Source: Gammaproteobacteria bacterium
Lineage (GTDB): Bacteria; Pseudomonadota; Gammaproteobacteria; VBWC01
Direction: 5' to 3'
Assembly: GCA_023266115.1 (NCBI GenBank)
Contig: JAHFRU010000014.1
Location: 19,079-83,078 of the forward strand
DNA: 64,000 nucleotides
Part shown: positions 33,881 to 44,190 of the stretch, piece after piece
Layout of the letters: each line of letters begins with the position of its first letter
Position numbering within the stretch: position 1 is the stretch's first letter
Notes under the pieces: generated by a model
The model's database searches: none
What the model was told of the DNA's origin: nothing
What the model saw: the letters and a program-made list of their open reading frames with translations, nothing else
Translations under genes and position numbers: made by a program

Positions 33881-36658
33881 TTGGACAGTTTCAAGACGAC
33901 TGCAACGCTCACCGCCGCAGGCAAAACATACCATTACCGCTCACTGCGGGTACTGGAAGAACAGGGCATCGCCGAACTGGCGCGTCTGCCGTACTCGATA
34001 CGTATTCTGCTTGAAAATCTGCTGCGCCATGAAGACGGCGAGACGGTCACTGCCGACGATATCCGCGCGCTCGCGAACTGGGGCAAGGACGGCAATTCGG
34101 ACAGCGAGATATTTTTCATGCCGTCGCGGGTGCTGTTGCAAGACTTCACCGGCGTACCGGCGGTTGCCGATCTGGCGGCGATGCGCTCGGCGCTGAAGCG
34201 CCTGGGCGGCGACCCGAAACGCATCAACCCGTATACCCCGGCCGATCTGGTCATCGACCACTCGGTGCAGGTGGACAGTTACGGCAACGCCCTGGCATTC
34301 GACGCGAACGCCGCACTGGAGATGGAACGCAACCGCGAGCGTTATCAGTTTCTGCGCTGGGGCCAGAACGCGCTGAACAACTTCCGTGTCGTACCGCCGG
34401 ACAGTGGCATCGTCCATCAGGTCAATCTTGAACATCTGGCCAGCGTAGTGATGACCGCGGAGCGCGACGGCGCAACCTGGGCCTATCCGGATTCGCTGAT
34501 CGGCACGGATTCGCACAGCACCATGATCAACGGCCTCGGCGTGCTCGGCTGGGGCGTCGGTGGTATCGAGGCGGAAGCGGCGCTGCTGGGCCAGCCATCG
34601 TCGCTGCTGACGCCGAAAGTTGTCGGCTTCAAACTCAGCGGCGCGCTGCCGACCGGATGCACCGCCACGGATCTGGTGCTGTCGATCACCGAACGCCTGC
34701 GCAAGCATGGCGTGGTCGGCAAGTTCGTGGAGTTTTTCGGCCCCAGCCTCGATACGCTGTCGCTCGCCGATCGCGCAACGATCGCCAACATGGCGCCCGA
34801 GTATGGCGCAACGATGGGGCTCTTCCCGGTCGATGACCGGACCATCGATTACCTGCACCTGACCGGACGCGACGCGTACATCCCGCTGGTTGAGCAGTAT
34901 TACAAGACACAAGGCCTGTGGTACACGGCCAGCCAGCCGGAACCGGTCTTTTCCGAGACCGTTGCCTTCGACATGAGCAAGGTGGTGCCGAGCATGGCCG
35001 GGCCCAGCCGGCCGCAGGACCGGGTCCCGTTGCAGTCGGTACGCACCTCATTCCGTAAAATGCTCGCCGATCAGCTCAAGGACAAAAACACCGGTGTGGA
35101 CCCTGCCGCGATACAGAGCTGGCTGGGCGAAGGCGGCAGCCCCGCGCTGAACGCGCCGGAACTGGCCACCAGTCATCCGGACGCGGCGCTGAAAGAGCTC
35201 GGTAAAACCGTGCCGGTGCGCCAACCCGATGGCGTGGCCTACAATCTGTGTCACGGCTCCGTCGTCATCGCGGCGATTACCAGTTGCACCAATACGTCGA
35301 ACCCGGCGGTGATGATCGCCGCCGGACTGCTGGCACGCAACGCAGTGAGACGCGGCTTGCAGGTCAAGCCATGGGTCAAGACCAGCCTGGCACCCGGCTC
35401 ACTGGTCGTTACCGACTACCTGGTATCGTCCGGCCTGATGCCGTATCTGGAGGCGCTGCGCTTCCATCTGGTCGGTTATGGCTGTACCACCTGCATCGGC
35501 AACAGCGGCCCGCTGCCGCCACATATCCGCGCCGCGATTGAAAGCGGCGGCCTCGCGGTCGCGGCGGTGCTGTCCGGCAACCGAAATTTCGAGGGTCGGG
35601 TCAACGCGCGGGTGCGCGCCAACTACCTGGGCTCGCCGCCGCTGGTTGTCGCCTACGCGCTGGCCGGCAATATCAACATTGATCTGACCAGGGACCCGCT
35701 CGGCGCGGATTCGGCGGGGCAATTTGTTTACCTGAAGGACATCTGGCCGTCGCGGGAGGAAATCAACAGCGTCGTCGAGCACTCCGTGCTGCCAGCGCAG
35801 TTTGAACGCAGTTACCGGGATATATTCAAGGGCGACAAAAAGTGGAACAGCCTGCCGGTCCCCACCGGCGAGCTGTATGAATGGGACGAGAAATCGACCT
35901 ATATCAAGGAGCCGCCGTTTTTCGCGAATCTCACCGCCAAACCGGCACCACTGGTGGACATCAGCCATGCGCGGGTCCTCGCGCTGCTCGGCGATTCGGT
36001 TACGACGGACCATATATCGCCCGCCGGCTCGATCGGCAAGGACTCCCCGGCCGGCCGGTACCTGCTCGGTCTCGGTATCGAACAGAAGGACTTCAATTCC
36101 TACGGCGCGCGGCGCGGCAATCATGAAGTGATGGTGCGCGGCACGTTCGCCAACGTGCGGTTGCGTAACCAGCTGGTGCCGGGCGTCGAGGGCGGCATGA
36201 CGATCCATCTGCCGGACAAGACGCCGATGCCGATCTACGACGCCGCGATGAAATACCGGCAGGAGAAAGTAGCGCTGGTCGTGCTCGCCGGCAAGGAATA
36301 CGGCACCGGCTCGTCGCGCGACTGGGCCGCCAAAGGGCCCAAGTTGCTCGGCATACGTGCGGCGATCGCCGAAAGCTACGAGCGCATACACCGCTCCAAT
36401 CTGATCGGCATGGGCATCCTGCCATTGCAATACCGGGACGGGGAAAACGCCGCGTCACTCGGCCTGACCGGGCACGAGACGTTCGATATCGCCGGCCTCG
36501 CCGCATTGGCGCCGGGACAGATGATCACCGTGACCGCGAAAAGCGGCAACGGCGAGCAAAAGGTGTTCAAGGTCACCACACGCATCGACACACCGAACGA
36601 GCTGGAATATTTCCGTAACGACGGCATCCTGTCGTTCGTCTTGCGGCAAACGCTGTAG
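33881..36658 (+). CDS. acnA: Aconitate hydratase AcnA
   Basis: A 925-residue TCA-cycle enzyme with a [4Fe-4S] cluster that interconverts citrate and isocitrate. I chose a TTG start at 33881: it is preceded by AGGAAG at 6 bp and gives 'LDSFKTTATLTAAGKTYHYRSL', where AcnA proteins normally begin. The frame is open upstream to 33794, but those residues do not fit. Cluster cysteines are seen in 'SCTNTSNP' and 'YGCTTCIGNSGP'. The C-terminal swivel domain contains 'GKEYGTGSSRDWAAKG'. The bacterial AcnA/IRP1 class is likely. Confidence 0.95.
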   Translation: MDSFKTTATLTAAGKTYHYRSLRVLEEQGIAELARLPYSIRILLENLLRHEDGETVTADDIRALANWGKDGNSDSEIFFMPSRVLLQDFTGVPAVADLAAMRSALKRLGGDPKRINPYTPADLVIDHSVQVDSYGNALAFDANAALEMERNRERYQFLRWGQNALNNFRVVPPDSGIVHQVNLEHLASVVMTAERDGATWAYPDSLIGTDSHSTMINGLGVLGWGVGGIEAEAALLGQPSSLLTPKVVGFKLSGALPTGCTATDLVLSITERLRKHGVVGKFVEFFGPSLDTLSLADRATIANMAPEYGATMGLFPVDDRTIDYLHLTGRDAYIPLVEQYYKTQGLWYTASQPEPVFSETVAFDMSKVVPSMAGPSRPQDRVPLQSVRTSFRKMLADQLKDKNTGVDPAAIQSWLGEGGSPALNAPELATSHPDAALKELGKTVPVRQPDGVAYNLCHGSVVIAAITSCTNTSNPAVMIAAGLLARNAVRRGLQVKPWVKTSLAPGSLVVTDYLVSSGLMPYLEALRFHLVGYGCTTCIGNSGPLPPHIRAAIESGGLAVAAVLSGNRNFEGRVNARVRANYLGSPPLVVAYALAGNINIDLTRDPLGADSAGQFVYLKDIWPSREEINSVVEHSVLPAQFERSYRDIFKGDKKWNSLPVPTGELYEWDEKSTYIKEPPFFANLTAKPAPLVDISHARVLALLGDSVTTDHISPAGSIGKDSPAGRYLLGLGIEQKDFNSYGARRGNHEVMVRGTFANVRLRNQLVPGVEGGMTIHLPDKTPMPIYDAAMKYRQEKVALVVLAGKEYGTGSSRDWAAKGPKLLGIRAAIAESYERIHRSNLIGMGILPLQYRDGENAASLGLTGHETFDIAGLAALAPGQMITVTAKSGNGEQKVFKVTTRIDTPNELEYFRNDGILSFVLRQTL

Positions 36659-36868
36659 GCCGATGCGGTTTCAGCGGCGCGGCCTGCTGCTGGCCATCTG
36701 GTTTCCGGCGGCATCGGCGTTGACAAGACGGATAGCGACGATACTCCGGGCCCGGAGCTGTCGTTTCAGCGTAAAGAAATCCGTCAGTTTCCGGCACCGC
36801 CGGTGCAAATCGCCGGGGGCCATGCTAGCATCCCGGCATATCCATACGAATTCGCAGGGGGGATTACG

Positions 36869-37162
36869 ATGGAGCATGACCAGCGCCAACACACGCGTGT
36901 CGACCTGTCGCTCGAAACCATCTATTACGCCGAAGACGTCATCGGCGACGAGAGGGATCGCATGCACTACTTCGGCACCATCACCAATATGAGCAAGGGT
37001 GGCGTCGGCATGGTGGTCGGCTCCCCGCATGAAGTCAACGAGGAGCTATGGCTGGAAGGGATAGGACAATCCCCCATGCCACTCGCCGGCCTGGTACGCT
37101 GGATACGCAGTTACCAAGGCAAATACGAGATGGGGCTGCAGTTCAGATCCGCTGACGCCTGA
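36869..37162 (+). CDS. PilZ domain protein (second copy)
   Basis: The ATG at 36869 follows a GGGGGG ribosome site and gives a 97-residue single PilZ domain. 'DQRQHTRVDLSLETIYYAED' holds the arginine motif in a reduced form (Gln-His-Thr-Arg), while 'ITNMSKGGVGMVVG' is a good NxSxGG c-di-GMP motif, better than in the copy at 3499. The end 'GLVRWIRSYQGKYEMGLQF' matches the family strand pattern. The loss of one Arg may lower affinity. It is convergent with clpB. Confidence 0.8.
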   Translation: MEHDQRQHTRVDLSLETIYYAEDVIGDERDRMHYFGTITNMSKGGVGMVVGSPHEVNEELWLEGIGQSPMPLAGLVRWIRSYQGKYEMGLQFRSADA

Positions 37163-37205
37163 CGGCCCGATCGCCCGCGCGACACCCTGTCAGACAAATC
37201 GCGTC

Positions 37206-39806
37206 TCAGGCCGCGGACGCCGCGCGGCGCGCACTTTTGGCAAACAGCAGACCTTCCCCGCTCAGCTCTACCTCTATCGTATCGCCCGGAGCGAATTCAC
37301 CCGCCAGGATGCGTTCGGCCAGCGGATTCTCCAGCAGCTGCTGGATGGCACGCTGCAGCGGTCGCGCGCCGTAGACCGGATCAAATCCCGCCTCGCCTAT
37401 CCTGTCGAGCGCCGCGTCGCTGATTCGGATGTCCATGTCACGGTCGCGCAGGCGCTGGCGCAACCCGCTGATCTGGATGGTGGCGATCGAACGGATATGT
37501 TCACGACCCAGCGGATGGAACACCACCACGTCATCGATACGGTTGATAAACTCGGGCCGAAAGTTCTGCGCAACAATCTCCGTCACAGCCGCCTTCATCG
37601 CCTGATAGTTCTCTTCTCCGGCCATTTCCTGAATGATGTGCGAACCCAGATTCGACGTCATTACGATCACCGTGTTGCGGAAATCCACGACCCGGCCGTG
37701 ACCGTCGGTCAGGCGTCCGTCATCGAGCACCTGCAACAGGATATTGAATACCTCCGGATGCGCCTTCTCGACCTCGTCCAGTAAAATTACCGAATACGGT
37801 TTGCGACGCACCACCTCGGTCAGATAACCGCCCTCCTCGTAACCGACGTAGCCGGGCGGCGCGCCGATCAGCCGCGACACCGAGTGTTTTTCCATGAACT
37901 CCGACATATCGATACGCACCATGGCGTCGCGCGTATCGAACAAAAATTGCGCGAGCGCTTTGCAGAGCTCGGTCTTGCCGACGCCGGTCGGCCCGAGAAA
38001 CAGGAATGACCCGTTCGGCCGGTTCGGATTCGACAGCCCGGCACGCGAACGGCGGATCGCGTTCGCCACGACGCGCACAGCCTCTTCCTGCCCGACGATC
38101 TGTTGATGCAGCAATTCTTCCATGCGCAACAGCTTGTCGCGCTCGCCCTCGAGCATCTTGGTCACCGGTATGCCGGTCCAGCTCGACACGATCTCGGCGA
38201 TCTCCTCCTCGGTCACGCGATTGCGCAGCAGCTTCATCGTCTTGACATCGGCGCGCGACGCACCCTCAAGTTGTTTTTCAAGCTCGGGAATTCGACCGTA
38301 CTGCAGTTCCGACATGCGCGCGAGATCACTGGCGCGACGCGCGGTTTCGAGCTCGATGCGGGCCCGGTCCAGATCCTCCTTGATCTGCTGCGCGCCCTGG
38401 ACAATCGCCTTCTCCGTCTTCCAGATTTCCTCAAGATCGGAAAACTCGCGTTGCAGGGTGGCAATCTCGTTTTCGAGGTTCTGCAGCCGCTTCTTCGACG
38501 ACTCGTCCGTTTCCTTGGTGAGCGCCTCGCGTTCGATCTTGAGCTGTATCAAGCGGCGCTCGAGACGATCCATAGCCTCCGGTTTGGAATCGATCTCGAT
38601 ACGGATACGACTCGCCGCCTCGTCGACCAGATCGATCGCCTTGTCCGGCAGATTCCGGTCAGTGATATAGCGGTGCGACAGGACAGCGGCGGAAACCAGC
38701 GCCGGATCGGTAATCTCGACGCCGTGATGGACCTCGTATTTGTCTTTCAGGCCGCGCAGGATCGCGATCGTGTCCTCGACAGACGGCTCATCGACGAGCA
38801 CCTTCTGAAAACGCCGCTCCAGCGCCGCGTCTTTTTCGATGTACTTGCGATACTCATCCAGCGTCGTCGCGCCTACGCAGTGCAACTCGCCACGCGCCAG
38901 CGCCGGCTTGAGCATGTTGCCGGCATCCATCGCGCCTTCGGCCTTGCCGGCACCGACCATCGTGTGCAGCTCATCAATAAACAGGATCACCCCGCCTTCC
39001 TGTTTCTTCAGATCGGTCAGCACCGCCTTCAGCCGTTCCTCGAATTCACCGCGGTACTTGGCGCCGGCGATCAACGCACCGAGGTCCAGCGACAGCAGAC
39101 GTTTGCCTTTGAGGCCTTCCGGCACTTCGCCGTTAACGATGCGTTGCGCGAGCCCCTCGACGATGGCGGTCTTGCCGACCCCGGGCTCGCCAATCAGCAC
39201 CGGATTGTTCTTGGTACGGCGCTGCAAGACCTGGATGGTGCGGCGGATCTCGTCATCGCGGCCGACTACCGGATCGAGCTTGCTCTGCTCGGCACGCTCG
39301 GTCATATCGATCGTGTATTTTTCCAGCGCCTGGCGCTGCTCCTCGGCGTTCGGGTCATCGACGCGCTCGCCGCCGCGCAGTTTGTTGACGGCCTCTTCAA
39401 CGGCACCCCTGGACGCGCCCGCCGCGCGCAGCAATTTGCCGACGACACCCTGATCGTCGAGCGCCGCCATCACAAATAATTCGCTGGAGATGTACACGTC
39501 CTTGCGATCCTGTGCCAGCTTGTCAGTGACGTTAAGCACGCGGCCAAGGTCATTGGAAATATGGACATCGCCGCTGGCGCCCTTGACCTGAGGCAGACGA
39601 TCGAGCGCCTCGCCGAGCTGGGAACGCAGTTTATTGACATTGACCGCGGACTGACCCAGCAGGTGCCGGACCGTCCCACCCTCCTGATCGAGCAGCGCAA
39701 TCATCAGGTGCAATGGCTCAATGAACTGGTGATCGCGTCCGACGGCGAGGCTCTGGGCATCGGCCAGCGCAAACTGGAATTTACTGGTCAGTTTATCCAT
39801 TCTCAT
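37206..39806 (-). CDS. clpB: Protein disaggregase ClpB
   Basis: The 866-residue AAA+ chaperone resolubilises aggregated proteins with DnaK. It has the N-terminal domain (about 1-145), NBD1 with '[10 protein letters not shown]' Walker A, a coiled-coil middle domain (about 410-520, '[18 protein letters not shown]'), and NBD2 with '[10 protein letters not shown]' Walker A and '[11 protein letters not shown]'. Length matches family members of about 860. A heat-shock promoter is seen upstream. Confidence 0.97.
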   Translation of the reverse strand: MRMDKLTSKFQFALADAQSLAVGRDHQFIEPLHLMIALLDQEGGTVRHLLGQSAVNVNKLRSQLGEALDRLPQVKGASGDVHISNDLGRVLNVTDKLAQDRKDVYISSELFVMAALDDQGVVGKLLRAAGASRGAVEEAVNKLRGGERVDDPNAEEQRQALEKYTIDMTERAEQSKLDPVVGRDDEIRRTIQVLQRRTKNNPVLIGEPGVGKTAIVEGLAQRIVNGEVPEGLKGKRLLSLDLGALIAGAKYRGEFEERLKAVLTDLKKQEGGVILFIDELHTMVGAGKAEGAMDAGNMLKPALARGELHCVGATTLDEYRKYIEKDAALERRFQKVLVDEPSVEDTIAILRGLKDKYEVHHGVEITDPALVSAAVLSHRYITDRNLPDKAIDLVDEAASRIRIEIDSKPEAMDRLERRLIQLKIEREALTKETDESSKKRLQNLENEIATLQREFSDLEEIWKTEKAIVQGAQQIKEDLDRARIELETARRASDLARMSELQYGRIPELEKQLEGASRADVKTMKLLRNRVTEEEIAEIVSSWTGIPVTKMLEGERDKLLRMEELLHQQIVGQEEAVRVVANAIRRSRAGLSNPNRPNGSFLFLGPTGVGKTELCKALAQFLFDTRDAMVRIDMSEFMEKHSVSRLIGAPPGYVGYEEGGYLTEVVRRKPYSVILLDEVEKAHPEVFNILLQVLDDGRLTDGHGRVVDFRNTVIVMTSNLGSHIIQEMAGEENYQAMKAAVTEIVAQNFRPEFINRIDDVVVFHPLGREHIRSIATIQISGLRQRLRDRDMDIRISDAALDRIGEAGFDPVYGARPLQRAIQQLLENPLAERILAGEFAPGDTIEVELSGEGLLFAKSARRAASAA

Positions 39807-39844
39807 TGGTATCTACCCGAATAGGCTGCTGTTTACCATTACCA

Positions 39845-39873
39845 CTATGGCGCCTGCACCGGGCAAATTCAAG
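39845..39873 (-). promoter_or_regulatory. Sigma-32-like heat-shock promoter of clpB
   Basis: On the minus strand, CTTGAAT and CGCCATAG are separated by 14 bases, close to the sigma-32 consensus CTTGAAA-N(11-16)-CCCCATNT. It lies about 40 bp before the clpB start. RpoH control of clpB is well established in other Gammaproteobacteria. Confidence 0.7.
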
Positions 39874-40006
39874 CAAGCCGCCGGCCCTGCATGAATCCGC
39901 TAACGGCGCACGACAAAGACAGTGAACGCCGCATTGATATATGATCTGCGCAGTCAGGCATTTCACACACGGCCACAGGCCGGACAACACGCTACGCATT
40001 CATTTT

Positions 40007-40849
40007 ATGACCTTACCTGATCCACCGGCGGACATCCTGCACGCCGTGCAACACGCGCTGGCCGAGGACATCGGCAGCGGCGATATCACGGCCGCGCTGA
40101 TTCCGGAGACGGCGACCGCCCGTGCCGTCGTTATCGCGCGCGAGGCGGCGGTGTTGTGCGGGACGGCCTGGTTTAATGCGGCGTTTAACCAGCTCGACAG
40201 CCGCATCGCGATCGACTGGCATCATCTAGATGGTGACGATATCGCCGCGAACGCGCGGCTCTGTGTCCTGCGCGGACCGGCACGACCGATGTTGACCGGC
40301 GAGCGCACCGCCCTGAACTTTCTGCAGACGCTGTCGGGCACCGCGACACTGGCACGGCGCTACGTGCAGACCGTGGCCGGCACGGGGGCCCGGGTACTCG
40401 ATACCCGCAAGACCATCCCCGGCCTGCGCAGCGCCCAGAAATACGCGACCGCGGTCGGCGGCTGCATGAACCATCGTCATGGCCTGCATGACAGCATCCT
40501 GATCAAGGAAAACCATATCGCGGCGAGTGGCTCGATACGCGAGGCGATCGCGTGTGCCAGGCAGCACGCGCCCCACCTGCCGGTGGAAGTCGAGGTCGAG
40601 AATCTCGACGAACTCCATCAGGCGTTGGCGGAGGGTGCGGAGATTGTGCTGCTCGACAACTTCGCCATCGACGCGCTGCGCGAGGCGGTGGACATTAATC
40701 GCGGGCGGGCAAAGCTCGAGGCATCGGGGGGTATATCTCTGGATAACATCCTGGCGGTCGCCGGCACCGGCGTCGATTTTATTTCGGTGGGCGCGCTGAC
40801 CAAGAACGTGCGCGCGATCGACCTGTCGATGCGCTTCGAGATCCGCTAA
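40007..40849 (+). CDS. nadC: Nicotinate-nucleotide pyrophosphorylase NadC
   Basis: From the ATG at 40007 the product is 280 residues. It decarboxylates quinolinate and adds phosphoribose to give nicotinate mononucleotide. Signatures visible: 'ALAEDIGSGDIT', 'ERTALNFLQTLSGTAT', 'VLDTRKTIPGLRSAQKYA', 'NHRHGLHDSILIKENH' and 'EASGGISLDNILAVAGTGVDFISVG'. The gene is divergent from clpB. It completes the pathway started by nadA at 23340. Confidence 0.97.
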   Translation: MTLPDPPADILHAVQHALAEDIGSGDITAALIPETATARAVVIAREAAVLCGTAWFNAAFNQLDSRIAIDWHHLDGDDIAANARLCVLRGPARPMLTGERTALNFLQTLSGTATLARRYVQTVAGTGARVLDTRKTIPGLRSAQKYATAVGGCMNHRHGLHDSILIKENHIAASGSIREAIACARQHAPHLPVEVEVENLDELHQALAEGAEIVLLDNFAIDALREAVDINRGRAKLEASGGISLDNILAVAGTGVDFISVGALTKNVRAIDLSMRFEIR

Positions 40850-40866
40850 TCGCCGATCCGTTGCTC

Positions 40867-40872
40867 TATAAT
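40867..40872 (+). promoter_or_regulatory. Possible -10 element upstream of proS
   Basis: A perfect TATAAT lies 64 bp before the proS start, just after nadC. No good -35 is seen at 17 bp. A GC-rich inverted repeat follows at 40883-40902 in the leader. Confidence 0.35.
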
Positions 40873-40935
40873 AGCGCGACACCGGGCCGCCTGGCGGCCG
40901 GGATGACCGATCCATAACCGACAACGTCTGACTAT

Positions 40936-42654
40936 ATGCGCGCCACACAGTTCTTGTTATCCACCTCGAAGGAAACGCCCGCCGATGCCGAAGTCATCAG
41001 CCATCAACTGATGCTGCGTTCCGGCATGATCCGTCAGCTGGCCTCCGGACTCTACTCGTGGCTGCCGCTGGGATTGCGCGTGCTGCGCAAGGTCGAGCAC
41101 ATCGTCCGCGATGAAATGAACCGCGCCGGCGCCCAGGAATTGTTGATGCCGGCCGTGCAACCGGCGGAGCTGTGGCAGGAATCCGGCCGCTGGGACCAGT
41201 ATGGCCCCGAACTGCTGCGCCTGACCGACCGTCATCAGCGCTCATTCTGTTTCGGGCCCACCCATGAGGAAGTGATTACCGACATCGCGCGGCGCGAACT
41301 CCGCAGTTACCGCCAGCTGCCGGCCAACTTCTACCAGATTCAGACCAAGTTCCGTGACGAGATCCGGCCGCGCTTCGGCGTGATGCGGGCGCGCGAGTTC
41401 ATCATGAAGGACGCCTACTCGTTCCATGTCGACGACGCGTCGCTGCGCGAGACCTACCAGATCATGTACGACACGTATTCGCGCGTGTTCACGCGCACCG
41501 GCCTGGAATTCCGCGCGGTAGCGGCAGACTCCGGCGCGATCGGCGGAAACTTCTCGCATGAGTTTCATGTGCTCGCCGCGTCCGGCGAGGATGCGATCGC
41601 TTTTTCGTCCGATGGGGAGTATGCCGCGAACGTCGAGATGGTCGCGACGCTGCCGTCCGCAGCCCCGCGTTCCGCACCGACAACCACGATAGTGCCCGTG
41701 GCCACGCCGGGCAAGCACAGTATCGATGATGTTGCCGGATTCCTGACGACGACACCGCAACAGTGCGTCAAGACCATCATCGTCCGTGGCGCCGAAAGTG
41801 AAATCGTGGCACTGGTGCTGCGCGGCGACCACGCGCTGAACGCGGTCAAGGCCGAAAAGCTGCCGCAGGTCGCTACGCCGCTGCGCTTCGCGACGGCCGA
41901 ACAGATCAAGTCCGCCATCGGCTGCGGACCCGGCTCGCTCGGCCCGGTCGGTTTGAACATCCCGGTCATTGTCGATCATGCCGCCGCCGCGCTCGCGGAT
42001 TTCGTCTGCGGCGCCAACAGCGAGGGCAAGCACCTGGTTGGTGTCAACTGGGACCGCGATCTGCCGGAGCCTGACGCTGCCGACTTGCGCAACGTCGTCG
42101 ACGGCGATCCGGCACCGGTCGGCAACGGGCGGCTTGCCATCAAGCGCGGTATCGAGGTCGGGCATATCTTTCAGTTGGGCACCAAGTACAGTGCGGCGAT
42201 GAACGCGACCTGCCTCGACGACCAGGGCCGCAGCATTACCATGACGATGGGCTGCTACGGCATCGGCGTATCGCGCATCGTTGCGGCCGCCGTCGAACAG
42301 AACCATGATGAGCGCGGCATTATCTGGCCGGACGCGATCGCGCCATTCCAGGTGGCGTTACTGCCGATGAACATGCACAAGTCGCAGCGTCTGCGCGACG
42401 CCGCCGAGCGCCTCTACGATGAGCTCAAGGCGGCAAATATCGACGTACTGTTCGACGACCGCAAGGAGCGCGCCGGCGTGATGTTCGCCGACATCGACTT
42501 GATCGGGATTCCTCACCGGCTGGTGCTGGGCGAGCGCGGCCTGGACGCGAACATCATAGAATACAAGGGACGCCGCGACGCGGACAGCCGGAATGTCCCG
42601 CTGGATAGCGCGGTCGCGTTTCTCAAGTCGAGGTTCGCGCCGGCCGACAAGTGA
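40936..42654 (+). CDS. proS: Prolyl-tRNA synthetase ProS
   Basis: The 572-residue enzyme is the bacterial-type ProRS with an editing insertion. Class II motif 1 '[29 protein letters not shown]', motif 2 '[30 protein letters not shown]' and motif 3 '[24 protein letters not shown]' are clear, shown here in segments. The YbaK-like editing domain lies between motifs 2 and 3 (about 225-385). The C-terminal anticodon-binding domain follows ('[14 protein letters not shown]'). It begins 86 bp after nadC. Confidence 0.97.
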   Translation: MRATQFLLSTSKETPADAEVISHQLMLRSGMIRQLASGLYSWLPLGLRVLRKVEHIVRDEMNRAGAQELLMPAVQPAELWQESGRWDQYGPELLRLTDRHQRSFCFGPTHEEVITDIARRELRSYRQLPANFYQIQTKFRDEIRPRFGVMRAREFIMKDAYSFHVDDASLRETYQIMYDTYSRVFTRTGLEFRAVAADSGAIGGNFSHEFHVLAASGEDAIAFSSDGEYAANVEMVATLPSAAPRSAPTTTIVPVATPGKHSIDDVAGFLTTTPQQCVKTIIVRGAESEIVALVLRGDHALNAVKAEKLPQVATPLRFATAEQIKSAIGCGPGSLGPVGLNIPVIVDHAAAALADFVCGANSEGKHLVGVNWDRDLPEPDAADLRNVVDGDPAPVGNGRLAIKRGIEVGHIFQLGTKYSAAMNATCLDDQGRSITMTMGCYGIGVSRIVAAAVEQNHDERGIIWPDAIAPFQVALLPMNMHKSQRLRDAAERLYDELKAANIDVLFDDRKERAGVMFADIDLIGIPHRLVLGERGLDANIIEYKGRRDADSRNVPLDSAVAFLKSRFAPADK

Positions 42655-43298
42655 TGCGGACCATCAATGGCATTCGCTGCATGTCTGACTGCGCCGCAAA
42701 AATCCGTCGCAATAACGCGCCTCTCGCGGCGCTGTCCCGCATGCTCATACCGTTGGTGACGGCGCTGGTTATTTCGGCTGCCAGTGCGGCAACCCCGGAG
42801 CCACCGGACGAAGCACTGCGCCTGCTGTTGCGTCAGGCCATCGAGGACAGCAGCAGCTTTGCCGACCAGTTCGACGCCGAGGTCTGGCTGACCGACATGT
42901 CGGGCAGACTGGAATCGAAGATGCCGGCGCACGGCGACCGGGTATCGTTGCTGCGTACTGTCCATGAAGAAGCGGCCCGCGCCGAGTTACCGCCGGAACT
43001 GGTGCTGGCGGTGATAGAAGTCGAAAGCAACTTTGACCGCTGGGCGATTTCCGACGCTGGCGCACAGGGACTGATGCAGGTCATGCCGTTCTGGCTGAAT
43101 GAAATCGGCCGGCCGCAGGATGATCTGTTTGAGTCCAGAACCAACCTGCGGCTAGGCTGCACAATATTGCGCTACTACATCGACAAGGCCAAGGGCGATC
43201 TCACCCATGCACTGGCCAGATATAACGGAAGCTACGGCAGTCGCGTCTACCCGCAGCGCGTCTTCGATACGCTGGCGAAACGCTGGTACCGGCAATAG
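42654..43298 (+). CDS. Lytic transglycosylase (SLT family)
   Basis: The product is about 214 residues, with an N-terminal signal-like segment ('LIPLVTALVISAASAATPE'). The SLT domain includes 'VLAVIEVESNFDRWAISDAGAQGLMQVMPFW', with the catalytic Glu in 'VIEVES', and 'NLRLGCTILRYYIDKA' and 'ALARYNGSYG'. It cleaves peptidoglycan to anhydromuropeptides in the periplasm. The proS stop overlaps the start (TGATG), so it is probably translated from the same mRNA. A GTG at 42651 is an alternative start. Confidence 0.9.
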   Translation: MRTINGIRCMSDCAAKIRRNNAPLAALSRMLIPLVTALVISAASAATPEPPDEALRLLLRQAIEDSSSFADQFDAEVWLTDMSGRLESKMPAHGDRVSLLRTVHEEAARAELPPELVLAVIEVESNFDRWAISDAGAQGLMQVMPFWLNEIGRPQDDLFESRTNLRLGCTILRYYIDKAKGDLTHALARYNGSYGSRVYPQRVFDTLAKRWYRQ

Positions 43299-43308
43299 GC
43301 GGTTTTGC

Positions 43309-43692
43309 CTACATGTTGTGATGCTTCATTTTGCCGTCCTGCGGCATATCCATGTTCTCTTCCTGCATCATCTTTTTGTCTTCATGCATTTTCTTATGCT
43401 CGTCGCGCATTTCGTCCTGCTGTTTCATCATCTCGTCCATGCGCGCGATCATCTTGCCAAGCTTTTCCTTTTCCGCGGCGGAAGGCTTGTGTTCGAGATT
43501 TTTGACGATCTCCATCGTTTCACGCAGCATCTGCATCATGTCGTGTGACATCTGATGGCGTTCTTTCGCCATTTTCATGTACATCTCGCGCTTGTCACCG
43601 CTTTCTTCGTCGGGATTTGCCAACGCGACGCTGCCAAGCAATGCGGCAGCGACAAATCCGGCAGTCAGTATTCTGGTGAGCTTCATCATCCT
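43309..43692 (-). CDS. Exported Met- and charge-rich helical protein
   Basis: From the ATG at 43692 (AAGGAG before it) the product is 127 residues. A signal peptide ('LTAGFVAAALLGSVALA') is followed by about 100 residues of helix very rich in Met, Lys, Glu, Asp and His ('MYMKMAKERHQMSHDMMQML', 'KMIARMDEMMKQQDEM', 'KKMMQEENMDM'). Met/His-rich periplasmic proteins often bind copper or other soft metals, so this is a candidate, but no defined family motif was recognised. It converges with the transglycosylase gene 10 bp away. Confidence 0.7.
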   Translation of the reverse strand, partial: RMMKLTRILTAGFVAAALLGSVALANPDEESGDKREMYMKMAKERHQMSHDMMQMLRETMEIVKNLEHKPSAAEKEKLGKMIARMDEMMKQQDEMRDEHKKMHEDKKMMQEENMDMPQDGKMKHHNM

Positions 43693-43792
43693 TTTTCTCC
43701 TTGTTGCCGGCACTGGAATCAAACCGGAATAAACGTTCGATGAGGCCACTGGTATACGTCGGGCCACACACAAAAGTCAAGAAGCCGCCCGG

Positions 43793-44077
43793 TCAGTCCG
43801 TCGCATGAACCACGAATCCGGTCAGCGATTCGTGGTCAGGCTGCTCGACACAATTCACTGCCGTCACCCGGGCATGCGGCGGCCCGGTGACAAGCCAGGT
43901 CCGCAGCGCCGCCAACGCAGTACTATCACCGCTCGCCAGTACTTCTACGGTACCGTCGCGGCAATTTCGTACCCAGCCGGTAACACCGAGTTCGTCCGCC
44001 TTCCGCCGCGTCGACTCGCGAAAGAAAACACCCTGCACTCGCCCCGCCACTATGCACCTGATACACTTTTCCATCAT
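43793..44077 (-). CDS. Acylphosphatase
   Basis: The 94-residue protein is a complete acylphosphatase. 'IVAGRVQGVFFRESTRRKADEL' carries the phosphate loop and catalytic Arg20, and 'GVTGWVRNCRDGTVEV' carries Asn38, which positions the water. It hydrolyses acyl phosphates such as 1,3-bisphosphoglycerate or acetyl phosphate. It is transcribed in the same direction as the Met-rich gene, 100 bp upstream of it. Divergent from the lyase gene at 44191. Confidence 0.93.
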   Translation of the reverse strand: MMEKCIRCIVAGRVQGVFFRESTRRKADELGVTGWVRNCRDGTVEVLASGDSTALAALRTWLVTGPPHARVTAVNCVEQPDHESLTGFVVHATD

Positions 44078-44190
44078 TAATGGACGCCGGTTGTTTCGAA
44101 AAAGTTTACCTGACGTCTGCGCCCTTAATATACCGGCGGCGGTGACCGTAGTACCGCCGGCACGATATGAACACGCGGAGCTTACCTACC

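Noticed and set aside
38103..39479. 458-codon open frame opposite clpB
   Set aside because: High-GC antisense shadow of an intact ClpB; no ribosome site or domain.
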